Assembly (NCBI RefSeq): GCF_001667015.1
Contig: NZ_LZIS01000186.1
Coordinates: forward strand, 1-60,359
Reading direction: 5' to 3'
Origin: Mycobacterium sp. E3198
GTDB lineage: Bacteria; Actinomycetota; Actinomycetes; Mycobacteriales; Mycobacteriaceae
Length of the DNA: 60,359 nucleotides
A program made the translations under genes and the position numbers. The notes beneath the pieces were generated by a model, which had not been told where the DNA came from, made no database searches, and saw only the letters and a list, made by a program, of their open reading frames with translations. Below, in pieces: positions 45,290 through 53,932 of this stretch (position 1 is its first letter; each line of letters starts with the position of its first letter).

Positions 45290-48200
45290 TTACTTATTCA
45301 GCAGGGCTATTTCCTGACCAGGGGTCATCTCGCCGCGCGCCATCGCGTCGCAGTGCGCTATGTGCAACGGCGCCACGGGGTCGTCGGGCAGCAAGTCGCG
45401 GCATCGCTCGAAGGCGGCGCGCGCCCCGTCGACGTCGGCCGCGTCGAACAGCGCGAAGGCCTCGTCGAACGCGGGCTGCGCCGCCCGCTTCGCGGCGCGC
45501 ACCGGACCCGAATCCTCGTCGTACACTTCGTAAATCGTCACCGGTCGGCGCCGGTTGACCACCATGACGCGCTCCATGCGACGGACGTCGAACTGCCCCG
45601 AATGAGCGAGAAGCTTATACGTGCGATCGGAGATGAGCAAAGCGGAACCGTAGCGCTTGTTGGTGCTTTCGACGCGAGCGGCCAGGTTCACCGCATCGCC
45701 AATGATGGTGAGCACCATGCGGTTCACGCCGCCGACGAGCCCGACGCCCACCGCGCCGGTGTTGATGCCGATGCCCGCCCGCAACTCCTCGGATCCGTGC
45801 ACCTTCCGCTCCCGGTTGTGCTCGCGCAGGGAGCGCAGCATGCCCAGTCCGGCACGGACGGCGTCGGCCTCGGAGTCGAAAACGGCGACGATCTCGTCCC
45901 CTCGCACGTCCTGGATCATGCCGTTGTAACTGATGATCGGGAGCTCGACGGCACGCAGAAAGCCCATCGCCAAATTGCTCGCCTCCGAGACATCCATGTC
46001 TTCAAGCATGGTCGTGTATCCCCGGATGTCACTGATGAGTACCGTCATCTCCCGCTCGACCCGATAGCCGGCGCGGACCCGGCGAAGGTCATCGATGTCG
46101 AGGATGCGCAGCAGTTCATTGGGCACGAATCTCGATTGCACGTCCATCAGGGACTGTCGGTACTCGTCGGCGGCGCGTAGTCGCTCCTCGAGCTGGAAGT
46201 TCCACAGGGGCGCGGCCGCCTGGGCGCATAGGAACGCGACGGCCTCCTCATGGTCGGCGCCGAAGTTGCCGTCCGGCTCGTCCCGCTCGGCGTAAATCAC
46301 ACCGATTGCCGTGTCGTGCAAGGTGATCGGGACGACGAGGACCGGCGGGGTCGACGCCTGACGGTCGGCGGCAACGATGGCCGGCGAGCCGCCGTCCAGC
46401 ACGCGGCGCACGATGTTCTTGTCATAGGACACTTCGGTCCATGGTCCGTCCACGATCGAAATCTCGCCGTGATCGTGAATGGCCCGGACGGCCAGGTTCT
46501 CCGCGCCGCCGGTGAGGAACAGGACGCGGCCCGCGCCGGTGGTGTCGGCGACCGAGCCCAAAATGATATTGGCCAACGCGTCCGATGTCCGCGCCCCCGA
46601 CAGCGCGCGCACGAGCTGATGCGCGCCGACCGGGTCTATCCCCGCCGAACCTTTTGTAAGGTCGCGCCTCAGCAGCCAGGGGTGCTCGCGCGCGAGCCAG
46701 TCGGTGCGCACCGCGAAACCCAACGTCAGCCATCGCTGGTACGCCGACCGCAGCATGTGTTCCCGGAGCCGCGCCCGCCCGGTGTCGCCATACAGGGCCG
46801 CGGCCTCCTCGTGCGCGTACGCGCTGATCATCGGCAACCGGCATTGCTCGGCGAGCTCGATCGCCTGGTGCAGGTAGCCCTCCGCCTTGGCCTGTTGCCC
46901 CCGCGCCCGCGCCCACGCCCCCTGCAGCAGCGCATGCGATGCCGCGTAGTTCTCCGGCGCGTCCGCCGCCCATTTGCGGTGCGATGCCAGAGTCTGGCGC
47001 ACGAACCGGACGGTCGAGCGGTCTCGCGGCGCCTGGCGGATCATGCTGAGCGCGCCGATCAGGTAGATGAGTTGTGACACCGCGGTGCCGGCCATCCCAC
47101 CGATGTGCTCGATCGCCTCCGGCGTGGCAGCGACCGTGCCCGCGTAGTCACCGCACCAGAAGTGCAGGCCCTGTTTCATGGTCGCGGCCGCGCCCAGGGC
47201 TACCTCGTCGCCCTCGCTGAGCGCCGCTGGCAGCACTTCTCGCTCGTCGTAGCCACTCTCGCCGGCGAGGAGGAACGGATCGGCGCTGCGGCCCATCAGG
47301 TTCAGGCAAAGCTGCTGCATTGCCTGGCACAGAGCGCCGGCAACCGGCTGCGAACGGATGTGGGGGATCAGGGAGCTGGCGAGGGCGTCGATCTCGGGGA
47401 GCGGACGTCCGGCCCAGAACGATTGGGAGAGCAGGACCGCGAGGAGCAGGCCGGCGTTTTCCTGGTCGCCTTGGTCGAGCGCCTCCTCGACGGCGTCGCG
47501 AAGCTCACCCAGGCCGTTGCGGAGCGGATGGCGCCAGTGGTGGATGTAGTCCAGGTGCATGAAGACCGTCTGCGGGCGGGCCTCGCGGAATTCCGGGCGC
47601 TGCGCAAGCAGCATGGCTACCTCGCCGAAGCGCTGGCCGCCCTCGTGGTCACCGAGCAACACCAGGACGATCCCGTAACCGGCAATGACCAGCGGCGAGG
47701 ACGGTGTGTGGCCATGGGCCAGTGTGAGATCGAGTTGCTTTCGCACGAGCAGGGGCAAGAGGTTGGGTCGGACCCGGACCGCCATGTTGCATAGCTCGGC
47801 AAGAATCCGGTGCAGTGCGATGACCCGCTGATCATCGCAGTGCGGCAGCGCAAGCAGCCGCTCGTTGTTCCAGCGGCGCATCGTCAGCCTCATCTGGACC
47901 AGGGCGTTGCCCATCCGCGGCTTTCCCGCCTCGGCCGGCACCCTTTCACCCAGCTCGTCGAGCGCCCGCAGCCCGATCTCGAGCGCCTCCTGCAGACGAT
48001 TCTGTGCGACCCGCCCCTTGACCCGGAGGTACGCGAGCCGGGCGTGGTCGGCCGGCTGGTGCGGCACCTGTTCGGCCTCGTCCAGCAGCGCATGCAGCGC
48101 CGCCACCTCACCGACCAGCAGGGCGGCTTCCGCGGCGTCGAGCTGCAGCTCGCGGGTGATGGCAGCGTGAGTGGACCAACGCTGCTCGCCGAGCAGGTCC

Positions 48201-49666
48201 AAAGCGTTCCGGCAGTACTCGAGCGCCAACGGGAACGAGGCCTGCGCTTTCGCCTTTCGCGCCGCGCGCCGCAGCACCTCGACGAACCGGACGCGCTCGG
48301 CGTCATCGGCCAGCCCCCGTCCGCCGATGCCGACGTGACGTGCGGCGTCGAACAACCGATCGTCCCCCCGGTCGATCAGCCGCCGGCCGATCCGCAGATG
48401 TGTCTCGCGTTCGGCATCGTCGAACAGGCCGTCCCGGGCCGCCTCGACCACCCGGTCGTGGCTGAAGCGGTAGCGGGCATCGCGACTGATTGCGTTCGCG
48501 ATCCGCCTGCCGCTGTTGTCGACCGCCTCGAGCAGACGGAGCTCGAGGCAGGCCCAGAGCGCTTGGGCTACGGCGTCGGGTGGCTGCGCGGCCGCCACCG
48601 TCGCGTCATCGATGTCGAACTCGCCACCGATGCACGACAGCGCACGCAGTACGGCGCGATCGCTTGGACGCAGCTGCTCGAGATAGTGGCCGAGGAATTC
48701 GGCCGTCGTTGCGGAGACCTCGATCGACGCGAGGATGCGCAAATCCCAACTGGGGCGCCCGCCGGCGCCGACCGGTGTGAGCGCCCCTTCGCGTTGCGCG
48801 CGGTACAGCAGCTGACGAACCTGCAGCGGATTGCCCCCGGTCCGATGCTGGAATTCGGCGGCCACATCACCCAGCTCCACCCCGCGGCCCGACACCGCGG
48901 CGAGCAGCTCCTCGACGTCCTCGCGCGCGAGCGGGCCGAGCTCGATGCTGCGTGGACTTGCGGTCGTGAAACCCGCTGGGCCCGGGTCGAATTCACCCGC
49001 CCGATGAGCGCCCAGCACCAGCACGTTCCGCAGCGATACGGTCAAGATTTCGGACAATAGCAACAGCGTGTCGCGATCGGCCCACTGCAGGTCGTCGATC
49101 GCCAGCACCACGGGCCGATAGGACGCGGTGTCCGACAGCAGCCGGATGACGGCGCGGTGCAGCCGCCGGCGCGCATCCGCCGCATCGAGGTCGGCCGCAT
49201 CGAGGTCCGCCGTGTGCGAGGCCTCGCCGAGCAGTCGAGCCAGGTCGGGCACGAGTTCCCCGAGGATGCCGCCGATCGACGACATTCCGCCGGCGACGTC
49301 CGCGCGCCAGCGGTCGCGTTCGGCCGGCCCGGTGCCCTCCATGGTGCGGATGAGCGAGCCCAGCGCATCTCCCAGCGCCGAGTACGGTGCGGGCGCGCCG
49401 TCGCGGCACCTCCCGTAGGCGAACACGCAGTCGCGTCCGGACACCTCGGTGCCAAAGGCTTGAACGAGCGTCGACTTGCCGACTCCCGGCACGCCACTGA
49501 GCAGGACGCATCCCCCGCCGGAGCGCCCCGCGGCGTCCACCGCGGCGCGCAGTGCGGTGAGTTCGTGTTGTCGGTCGACCATGCGGCCGTCGATGTCGAG
49601 CACCGGGGCGGTCACGTGGCGCTCATCTGCATCCTCGATGTCCCTTTGCTGGGGCTGTCGAATCAT
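45290..49666 (-). CDS. Very large AAA ATPase-TPR-GAF-class III nucleotide cyclase
   Basis: A 1458-residue multidomain sensor. An N-terminal ATPase has Walker A GVPGVGKST (58-66) and Walker B VVLAIDDLQWAD near 180. A long helical TPR-like middle (about 450-1000) follows, then a GAF-like domain (about 1050-1200). The C-terminal class III cyclase starts LISDIRGYTTML and holds the second metal Asp in VRGDEIVAVF and the Asn/Arg pair in GDAVNLAARVES. It likely makes cAMP or cGMP on sensing a signal. It is 94 bases upstream of the shell-like operon on the same strand, so it may control it or act with it. MIRQPQQRD is the start chosen. Confidence 0.87.
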   Translation of the reverse strand: MIRQPQQRDIEDADERHVTAPVLDIDGRMVDRQHELTALRAAVDAAGRSGGGCVLLSGVPGVGKSTLVQAFGTEVSGRDCVFAYGRCRDGAPAPYSALGDALGSLIRTMEGTGPAERDRWRADVAGGMSSIGGILGELVPDLARLLGEASHTADLDAADLDAADARRRLHRAVIRLLSDTASYRPVVLAIDDLQWADRDTLLLLSEILTVSLRNVLVLGAHRAGEFDPGPAGFTTASPRSIELGPLAREDVEELLAAVSGRGVELGDVAAEFQHRTGGNPLQVRQLLYRAQREGALTPVGAGGRPSWDLRILASIEVSATTAEFLGHYLEQLRPSDRAVLRALSCIGGEFDIDDATVAAAQPPDAVAQALWACLELRLLEAVDNSGRRIANAISRDARYRFSHDRVVEAARDGLFDDAERETHLRIGRRLIDRGDDRLFDAARHVGIGGRGLADDAERVRFVEVLRRAARKAKAQASFPLALEYCRNALDLLGEQRWSTHAAITRELQLDAAEAALLVGEVAALHALLDEAEQVPHQPADHARLAYLRVKGRVAQNRLQEALEIGLRALDELGERVPAEAGKPRMGNALVQMRLTMRRWNNERLLALPHCDDQRVIALHRILAELCNMAVRVRPNLLPLLVRKQLDLTLAHGHTPSSPLVIAGYGIVLVLLGDHEGGQRFGEVAMLLAQRPEFREARPQTVFMHLDYIHHWRHPLRNGLGELRDAVEEALDQGDQENAGLLLAVLLSQSFWAGRPLPEIDALASSLIPHIRSQPVAGALCQAMQQLCLNLMGRSADPFLLAGESGYDEREVLPAALSEGDEVALGAAATMKQGLHFWCGDYAGTVAATPEAIEHIGGMAGTAVSQLIYLIGALSMIRQAPRDRSTVRFVRQTLASHRKWAADAPENYAASHALLQGAWARARGQQAKAEGYLHQAIELAEQCRLPMISAYAHEEAAALYGDTGRARLREHMLRSAYQRWLTLGFAVRTDWLAREHPWLLRRDLTKGSAGIDPVGAHQLVRALSGARTSDALANIILGSVADTTGAGRVLFLTGGAENLAVRAIHDHGEISIVDGPWTEVSYDKNIVRRVLDGGSPAIVAADRQASTPPVLVVPITLHDTAIGVIYAERDEPDGNFGADHEEAVAFLCAQAAAPLWNFQLEERLRAADEYRQSLMDVQSRFVPNELLRILDIDDLRRVRAGYRVEREMTVLISDIRGYTTMLEDMDVSEASNLAMGFLRAVELPIISYNGMIQDVRGDEIVAVFDSEADAVRAGLGMLRSLREHNRERKVHGSEELRAGIGINTGAVGVGLVGGVNRMVLTIIGDAVNLAARVESTNKRYGSALLISDRTYKLLAHSGQFDVRRMERVMVVNRRRPVTIYEVYDEDSGPVRAAKRAAQPAFDEAFALFDAADVDGARAAFERCRDLLPDDPVAPLHIAHCDAMARGEMTPGQEIALLNK

Positions 49667-49805
49667 CGTAATGACCTGGCCACCCGGTGCAAAACTCTTT
49701 GCTGATCCCGTCGGCGTGTTGTCGGAAACTTGTCTACAAAAAAGTACGGGACTCCGGGTCGCGTGACATCAGCCGGCGAAAACCGGGGGTGGTGACAATG
49801 GCTAG

Positions 49806-49824
49806 TTAGGCGAGGCTTAGTTTG
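49806..49824 (+). promoter_or_regulatory. Possible iron/manganese (IdeR/MntR-type) box before the Nramp-like gene
   Basis: TTAGGCGAGGCTTAGTTTG matches 12 of 19 positions of the IdeR/DtxR consensus (TTAGGTTAGGCTAACCTAA), with the strongest agreement in the left 12 bases. It lies about 36 bases before the GTG start of a metal-transporter gene, where a metal-dependent repressor would be expected. Confidence 0.4.
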
Positions 49825-49860
49825 TTGTCCACCGCTATCGCACGAAGGAGCTTGCCGAGC

Positions 49861-51153
49861 GTGACCGAAACAACCGCACCGGTGGCGGACGCGTCGGACG
49901 AATCGTCCGGGCCGTTGTCCCGCCGGGCCCGGTGGCTGCGCTGGGGCCTGCTGACGGTGTGGGGCCCCGGACTGGTGGTGATGTTGGCCGACACCGACGC
50001 GGGTTCGCTGATCACCGCGTCGCAGTCCGGCGCCCAGTGGGGCTATCGGATGGTGCTCCCGCAGCTGATCCTGATGCCGATCCTGTACGTCGTGCAGGAG
50101 ATGACCGTGCGGCTGGGCATCGTCACCAAGAAGGGGCATGGCGCGCTGATCCGGGAACGCTTCGGCCGCTTCTGGGCGTGGATTTCGGCGTTCACACTGT
50201 TTGCCTCGGCGATCGGTGCGCTGCTCACCGAGTTCGCCGGCGTCGCCGGGGTGGGGGAGCTCTTCGGCGTCTCGCGGTGGGTGAGCATTCCGGTCGCGAC
50301 GGCCGCGTTGCTGGCGCTGGCGCTGACCGGCAGCTACCGGCGCGTGGAACGGATCGGACTGGTCATCGGTTCGGCCGAGTTGGCCTTCCTGGTCGCCATG
50401 CTGATGGCGCGTCCCGAGCCCAAAGCCTTTGTGGAGGGCCTGAAGTCGATGCCGCTGGGCAACTCGTCCTACCTGCTGCTGGTCGCGGCCAACGTCGGCG
50501 CGGTCATCATGCCGTGGATGGTCTTCTACCAGCAGGGCGCGGTGGTCGACAAGCACCTGTCGGTGGCCACGATCCGGCAGGCCCGGAACGACACCGCCGC
50601 CGGCGCCGTGCTGACCCAGCTGATCATGATCTCGGTCGTCGTCACCGTGGCGTCGACCATCGGAGCCCACGGCGGCGCGGGCGCCCTGAACACCGTCGGC
50701 GACATCGCCAACGCCTTGACGCCCTACCTGGGCCGGGTCGGCGGCACCGTGCTGTTCGGGCTGGGCATGCTCGGCGCGGCGCTGGTCGCCGCGATCGTCG
50801 CGTCTTTGGCCGGGGCGTGGGGACTCTCGGAGGTCTTCGGGTGGAAGCACACCCTCAACGAGCGGCCCAACCGGGCCACCGCCAAGTTCTACATCACGTA
50901 TGCGCTGGCCCACCTCGTCGGCGCCGTGCTCGTGCTGGCCAGCGTCGACCTGGTCAACCTCGCCGTCGACGTCGAGGTGATGAACGCCCTGCTGCTGCCC
51001 ATCGTGCTGGGCCTGCTGCTGGCCCTGGAGGCGCGCGCGCTGCCCGCGGAGTGGCGCATGCGCGGGCCGCGTAAATACATCGCCTGGGCCCTGTGCCTGG
51101 TGGTGATGGGCTTCGGGCTCTATATGGTGCCGCAGGCCCTCGGCTGGACCTAA
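49861..51153 (+). CDS. Divergent Nramp-like divalent metal transporter
   Basis: A 430-residue protein with about 11 membrane segments. The first segment reads WGPGLVVMLADTDAGSLITA, where standard Nramp has DPGN; here it is DTDAG. The sixth-segment motif is VGAVIMPWMVFYQQ, with MPW for the usual MPH. It therefore belongs to the Nramp superfamily but lacks two canonical metal-ligand residues, as in Nramp-related Mg/Al-type transporters. GTG 49861 has GAAGGAG upstream; the frame is open for 13 more codons. It overlaps the convergent CDF gene by 4 bases. Confidence 0.82.
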   Translation: MTETTAPVADASDESSGPLSRRARWLRWGLLTVWGPGLVVMLADTDAGSLITASQSGAQWGYRMVLPQLILMPILYVVQEMTVRLGIVTKKGHGALIRERFGRFWAWISAFTLFASAIGALLTEFAGVAGVGELFGVSRWVSIPVATAALLALALTGSYRRVERIGLVIGSAELAFLVAMLMARPEPKAFVEGLKSMPLGNSSYLLLVAANVGAVIMPWMVFYQQGAVVDKHLSVATIRQARNDTAAGAVLTQLIMISVVVTVASTIGAHGGAGALNTVGDIANALTPYLGRVGGTVLFGLGMLGAALVAAIVASLAGAWGLSEVFGWKHTLNERPNRATAKFYITYALAHLVGAVLVLASVDLVNLAVDVEVMNALLLPIVLGLLLALEARALPAEWRMRGPRKYIAWALCLVVMGFGLYMVPQALGWT

Positions 51154-52187
51154 GCCGGACCTCGCGGCGGCGCCCCGCTGTGCGCCGGATAGGCGTGGAC
51201 GAGCGCGCTGTCGAGCCTCGGCACCGCGTGGGTGAGTTGGTGTTCGGCGTCGTGAGCGATGCGGTGGGCGTCCTCGAGGCTGGTGGCGGGATCGATGTCG
51301 AGTTCAGCGTCGGCGTGCAGGCGATGACCGATCCAACGCATCCGGACGCTGCGCACGCTGCGGACGCCGGGCCTGGCGGCCAGCGCCGCTTCGGCGACGT
51401 CGACGAGTTCGGGGTCCACCGCGTCCATCAGCCGGCGGAAGATGTCGCGCACGGCGCGGCCCAACACCGCCGCGATCGCCACCGTGATGACCAGCCCGAC
51501 GATGGGGTCGGCCAGCGGATAGCCGAACGCGACGCCGATGGCTCCGAAAAGCACTGCCAGTGAGGTGAATCCGTCGGTGCGGGCGTGCAGGCCGTCGGCG
51601 ACCAGGGCGGCCGATCCGATGCGGCGGCCGATGCGGATGCGGTACATGGCGACGAGTTCGTTGCCCAGGAAGCCGATCATGCCTGCGCCGGCGACCCAGC
51701 CGACATGCTCGATGGTGACGGGGTGGATCAGCCGCACGACGGCCTCGTAGCCGGCGATGATCGCCGACAGCGCGATCATCGCGATGACGAACAGGCCGGC
51801 GATGTCCTCGGCGCGCCCGTAGCCGTAGGTGTAGCGCCGGGTCGCGGGGCGGTTGCCCACCGCGAACGCGATCCACAGCGGGACCGCGGTCAGGGCGTCC
51901 GAGAAGTTGTGGATGGTGTCGGCGGCCAGGGCGATCGATCCGGAGGCGACAGCGATGACGACCTGTACGCCCGCGGTTGCGCCCAACCCGACCAGGCTGA
52001 CCTTGACCGCCCGGATGCCGGTGGCGCTGGATTCCAGTGCGGTGTCGACGCTTTCGGCGGCATCGTGGCTGTGCGGCACCAGGAGTTGGCTCAGGAAGCC
52101 GCGAAGCCCCTGCGGATGCTCATGGCCGTGACCGTGCTCGGTGTGGCCGTGGCGGTGCTCATGGGATGGCCGACTACCTGCATGCAT
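51150..52187 (-). CDS. Cation diffusion facilitator (metal efflux)
   Basis: A 345-residue CDF transporter. The His-rich N-terminus SHEHRHGHTEHGHGHEH (about 8-24) is likely metal-binding. Six membrane helices follow, with metal-site residues in ALAADTIHNFSDALTAV (HxxxD) and ALVADGLHARTDGF (HxxxD). A C-terminal ferredoxin-like domain ends it. It probably exports Zn2+, Co2+ or a similar ion with proton antiport. ATG 52187 is 6 bases from a TACTAT -10 hexamer (minus strand 52199-52194), so it may be leaderless. It lies downstream of a metallothionein-like gene but behind a terminator. Confidence 0.87.
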   Translation of the reverse strand: MHAGSRPSHEHRHGHTEHGHGHEHPQGLRGFLSQLLVPHSHDAAESVDTALESSATGIRAVKVSLVGLGATAGVQVVIAVASGSIALAADTIHNFSDALTAVPLWIAFAVGNRPATRRYTYGYGRAEDIAGLFVIAMIALSAIIAGYEAVVRLIHPVTIEHVGWVAGAGMIGFLGNELVAMYRIRIGRRIGSAALVADGLHARTDGFTSLAVLFGAIGVAFGYPLADPIVGLVITVAIAAVLGRAVRDIFRRLMDAVDPELVDVAEAALAARPGVRSVRSVRMRWIGHRLHADAELDIDPATSLEDAHRIAHDAEHQLTHAVPRLDSALVHAYPAHSGAPPRGPA

Positions 52188-52250
52188 GCGTAGATAGTAG
52201 ATTACGTGACGCCGGCCGTGCGATTCATGGCCGCTGACATCGCTGAGGGA

Positions 52251-52281
52251 GTTGAGGCCCCGACGTTGCCGGGGCCTCAAC
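52251..52281 (-). terminator. Rho-independent-type hairpin after the metallothionein-like gene
   Basis: Arms GTTGAGGCCCCG and CGGGGCCTCAAC form a perfect 12-bp stem with a 7-base loop. It begins 9 bases after the stop of the 37-residue gene on the minus strand and lies before the CDF gene, so it should separate the two transcripts. There is no U-tract. Confidence 0.75.
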
Positions 52282-52289
52282 TGGCGTGA

Positions 52290-52403
52290 TCAGTCGTTGC
52301 ACGTGCAATCGGGGTGACCGCAGTTGCAGCCTGCCCCTTGACTGCATGCGGAGTCGCCGCACCCACAGCCGGTTGATTTGCCTGCCCACTTTGATTCGTT
52401 CAT
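52290..52403 (-). CDS. 37-residue cysteine-rich metallothionein-like protein, copper-regulated
   Basis: A small gene below usual size limits. It encodes 37 residues with 7 Cys and one His: CxC at 13-15, Cys20, CxC at 26-28, His30 and CxC at 33-35 (positions by residue). The Cys are set in Gly/Asp/Ser-rich loops, as in Cu(I)- or Zn-binding metallothioneins. It resembles MymT in role but not in sequence. ATG 52403 has no ribosome site. The promoter TTGACC-17-TACAGT puts the start of the transcript at or beside the ATG (leaderless), and an exact RicR-type box overlaps the promoter. It probably sequesters copper. It lies next to a metal exporter gene. Confidence 0.82.
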   Translation of the reverse strand: MNESKWAGKSTGCGCGDSACSQGAGCNCGHPDCTCND

Positions 52404-52410
52404 AAGAGGA

Positions 52411-52439
52411 ACTGTACCCCCGTAGGGTATATAGGTCAA
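52411..52439 (-). promoter_or_regulatory. Copper-responsive (RicR-type) promoter of the metallothionein-like gene
   Basis: TACCC-CCGTA-GGGTA (52415-52429) is an exact match to the palindromic RicR box TACCC-N5-GGGTA that precedes mymT, lpqS and other M. tuberculosis copper genes. On the minus strand the -35 TTGACC (52439-52434) and -10 TACAGT (52416-52411) are 17 bp apart, with the box lying across the spacer. Confidence 0.85.
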
Positions 52440-52469
52440 CGGCCTCGCTCGCCGACCGGCTGACGAAGT

Positions 52470-53786
52470 TCAGAACCAGGGGCCCGGAAAGTGGCCGTCC
52501 TGGTCCTGCACCATGACGATGTCCTTGCAGTCCCCGTTCAAATTCGCGGCGTTCTCGCCGCGGCAGACCAGCGTCCAGCCCGATATCCGCGCGAACGGTC
52601 GGACGGACCACGTCGTCGAGATCGGTTCGGTACCGGGCAGGGCGAGGACGGCGAACGTGTTGCCGACATTGGTGATGTAGAGGTGATTTTCGAAGAACGC
52701 CAATTTGGCGATCGACATCTTCTTCGCGTCTTCGCGCGTCTTCAGCAGGTCCCAGTGCTGGGTGCGCAGGTTCCACACCCCGAACCCGAACTGCGAATTG
52801 TCGGACTTGCGGCCGTCGACGAACAACTGCCCGTCGGACAGGGTGGCGGCCAGCCCGCCGCCCGAAATCCGATCGGTATCACCGATTTTGATGGGCGATT
52901 TGGTGTTCAGGTCATAGAACATCGTCGAGACCACCGGGGGGTTCGCCGAATCCTGGTGGGTGATCTTCACCAATTTGTCCGGGCCGTCGGATAATTCGCC
53001 GTCGACGGACAAGACGTCGTTGTCCTGGAAGATCGGTTCGCCGGTCGGCCGGCGCAGTTCGGTCCCCGACGCCTTGGTCGGGTCGGTGTTGCGTTGAAAA
53101 GCAAGCACGTCCTGCCAGGCGCGGCCAGGCTGCGGGTCGTTCCACATCATCGCAAGGTCGGCGGCGGAAAGGAGGACGGTCCGGGGCGGCGACGCGGCGC
53201 CGTGCCCGTCGGTGAAGGCGTTCACCCACGCCACGCCGGACGCGGTCGCGGCCAGCCCCCATTCGGTCGGCGCGGTCAGTTTCAGGTCCGGGGTCGGCGG
53301 CTGCAGCTCCTTGGTCACCAGCGGTTGGCTGGTCTTCAGGTCGAAGGCGTAGGCCGTGGTCTTGGTGGCGGTCGTCAGCAGGTACACGACCCGCATGTCG
53401 TCGCCGCTCCCCGCGAGCGCGCACATGCCGCCTGTGGCGGTCTCGCCGGCGGGCAGCGTAGGGGCACCCGGCGCCATGTATTGCCCGGTCTTCGTATCGA
53501 AGACCTTGGGTCGGATGTCCTCGATCACCGATTTGCTCTGGGAGAACTTCTCGGGACAGCCGAAGAATGCCGTTCCGCCGTAGGTTTTCCAGTCCTTCTC
53601 CAAGGGACCGGTCACCGAAGGCGCGGGAGCCGACGACGCGGTCGTCCTGGCGGTGGACATCGAGGTGGTCGGCGTGGCGGCGGGCGGGCCCACGGTTTCC
53701 GAACAGGATGCGACGACGACGCAGGCGGCCCCCGCGAGCAGGGCAAACCTGAGTGCGGACACAGTCCGGCCCGTGCGCCCACCCAT
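52470..53786 (-). CDS. Lipoprotein of unknown function, beta-propeller-like
   Basis: A 438-residue lipoprotein. MGGRTGRTVSALRFALLAG is the signal and VVASCSE carries a lipobox (V-A-S-C). A Ser/Thr/Pro/Ala-rich linker is followed by about 360 residues of WD/PQQ-like beta repeats (KVFDTKTGQYMAPG, AYAFDLKTSQPLV, MFYDLNTKSPIK, GVWNLRTQHWDLLK). This suggests an outward-facing propeller. ATG 53786 is chosen for the signal peptide; the frame is open further up. It is divergent from the cyclase/LuxR gene. Function unknown. Confidence 0.8.
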   Translation of the reverse strand: MGGRTGRTVSALRFALLAGAACVVVASCSETVGPPAATPTTSMSTARTTASSAPAPSVTGPLEKDWKTYGGTAFFGCPEKFSQSKSVIEDIRPKVFDTKTGQYMAPGAPTLPAGETATGGMCALAGSGDDMRVVYLLTTATKTTAYAFDLKTSQPLVTKELQPPTPDLKLTAPTEWGLAATASGVAWVNAFTDGHGAASPPRTVLLSAADLAMMWNDPQPGRAWQDVLAFQRNTDPTKASGTELRRPTGEPIFQDNDVLSVDGELSDGPDKLVKITHQDSANPPVVSTMFYDLNTKSPIKIGDTDRISGGGLAATLSDGQLFVDGRKSDNSQFGFGVWNLRTQHWDLLKTREDAKKMSIAKLAFFENHLYITNVGNTFAVLALPGTEPISTTWSVRPFARISGWTLVCRGENAANLNGDCKDIVMVQDQDGHFPGPWF

Positions 53787-53932
53787 CAACAAAACCCCCG
53801 TTAAGTTCGTGTAACCAACGAGCGTAAGGCGGCCCGGGGTCCACCGCGACTTGTGTGCGGCGGTCTTGGTCACAGCCGGTCTCCGAGTTTCCACCGATGT
53901 TTGCGGCTGCGAGGCACCGCATGCTGGCTAGC

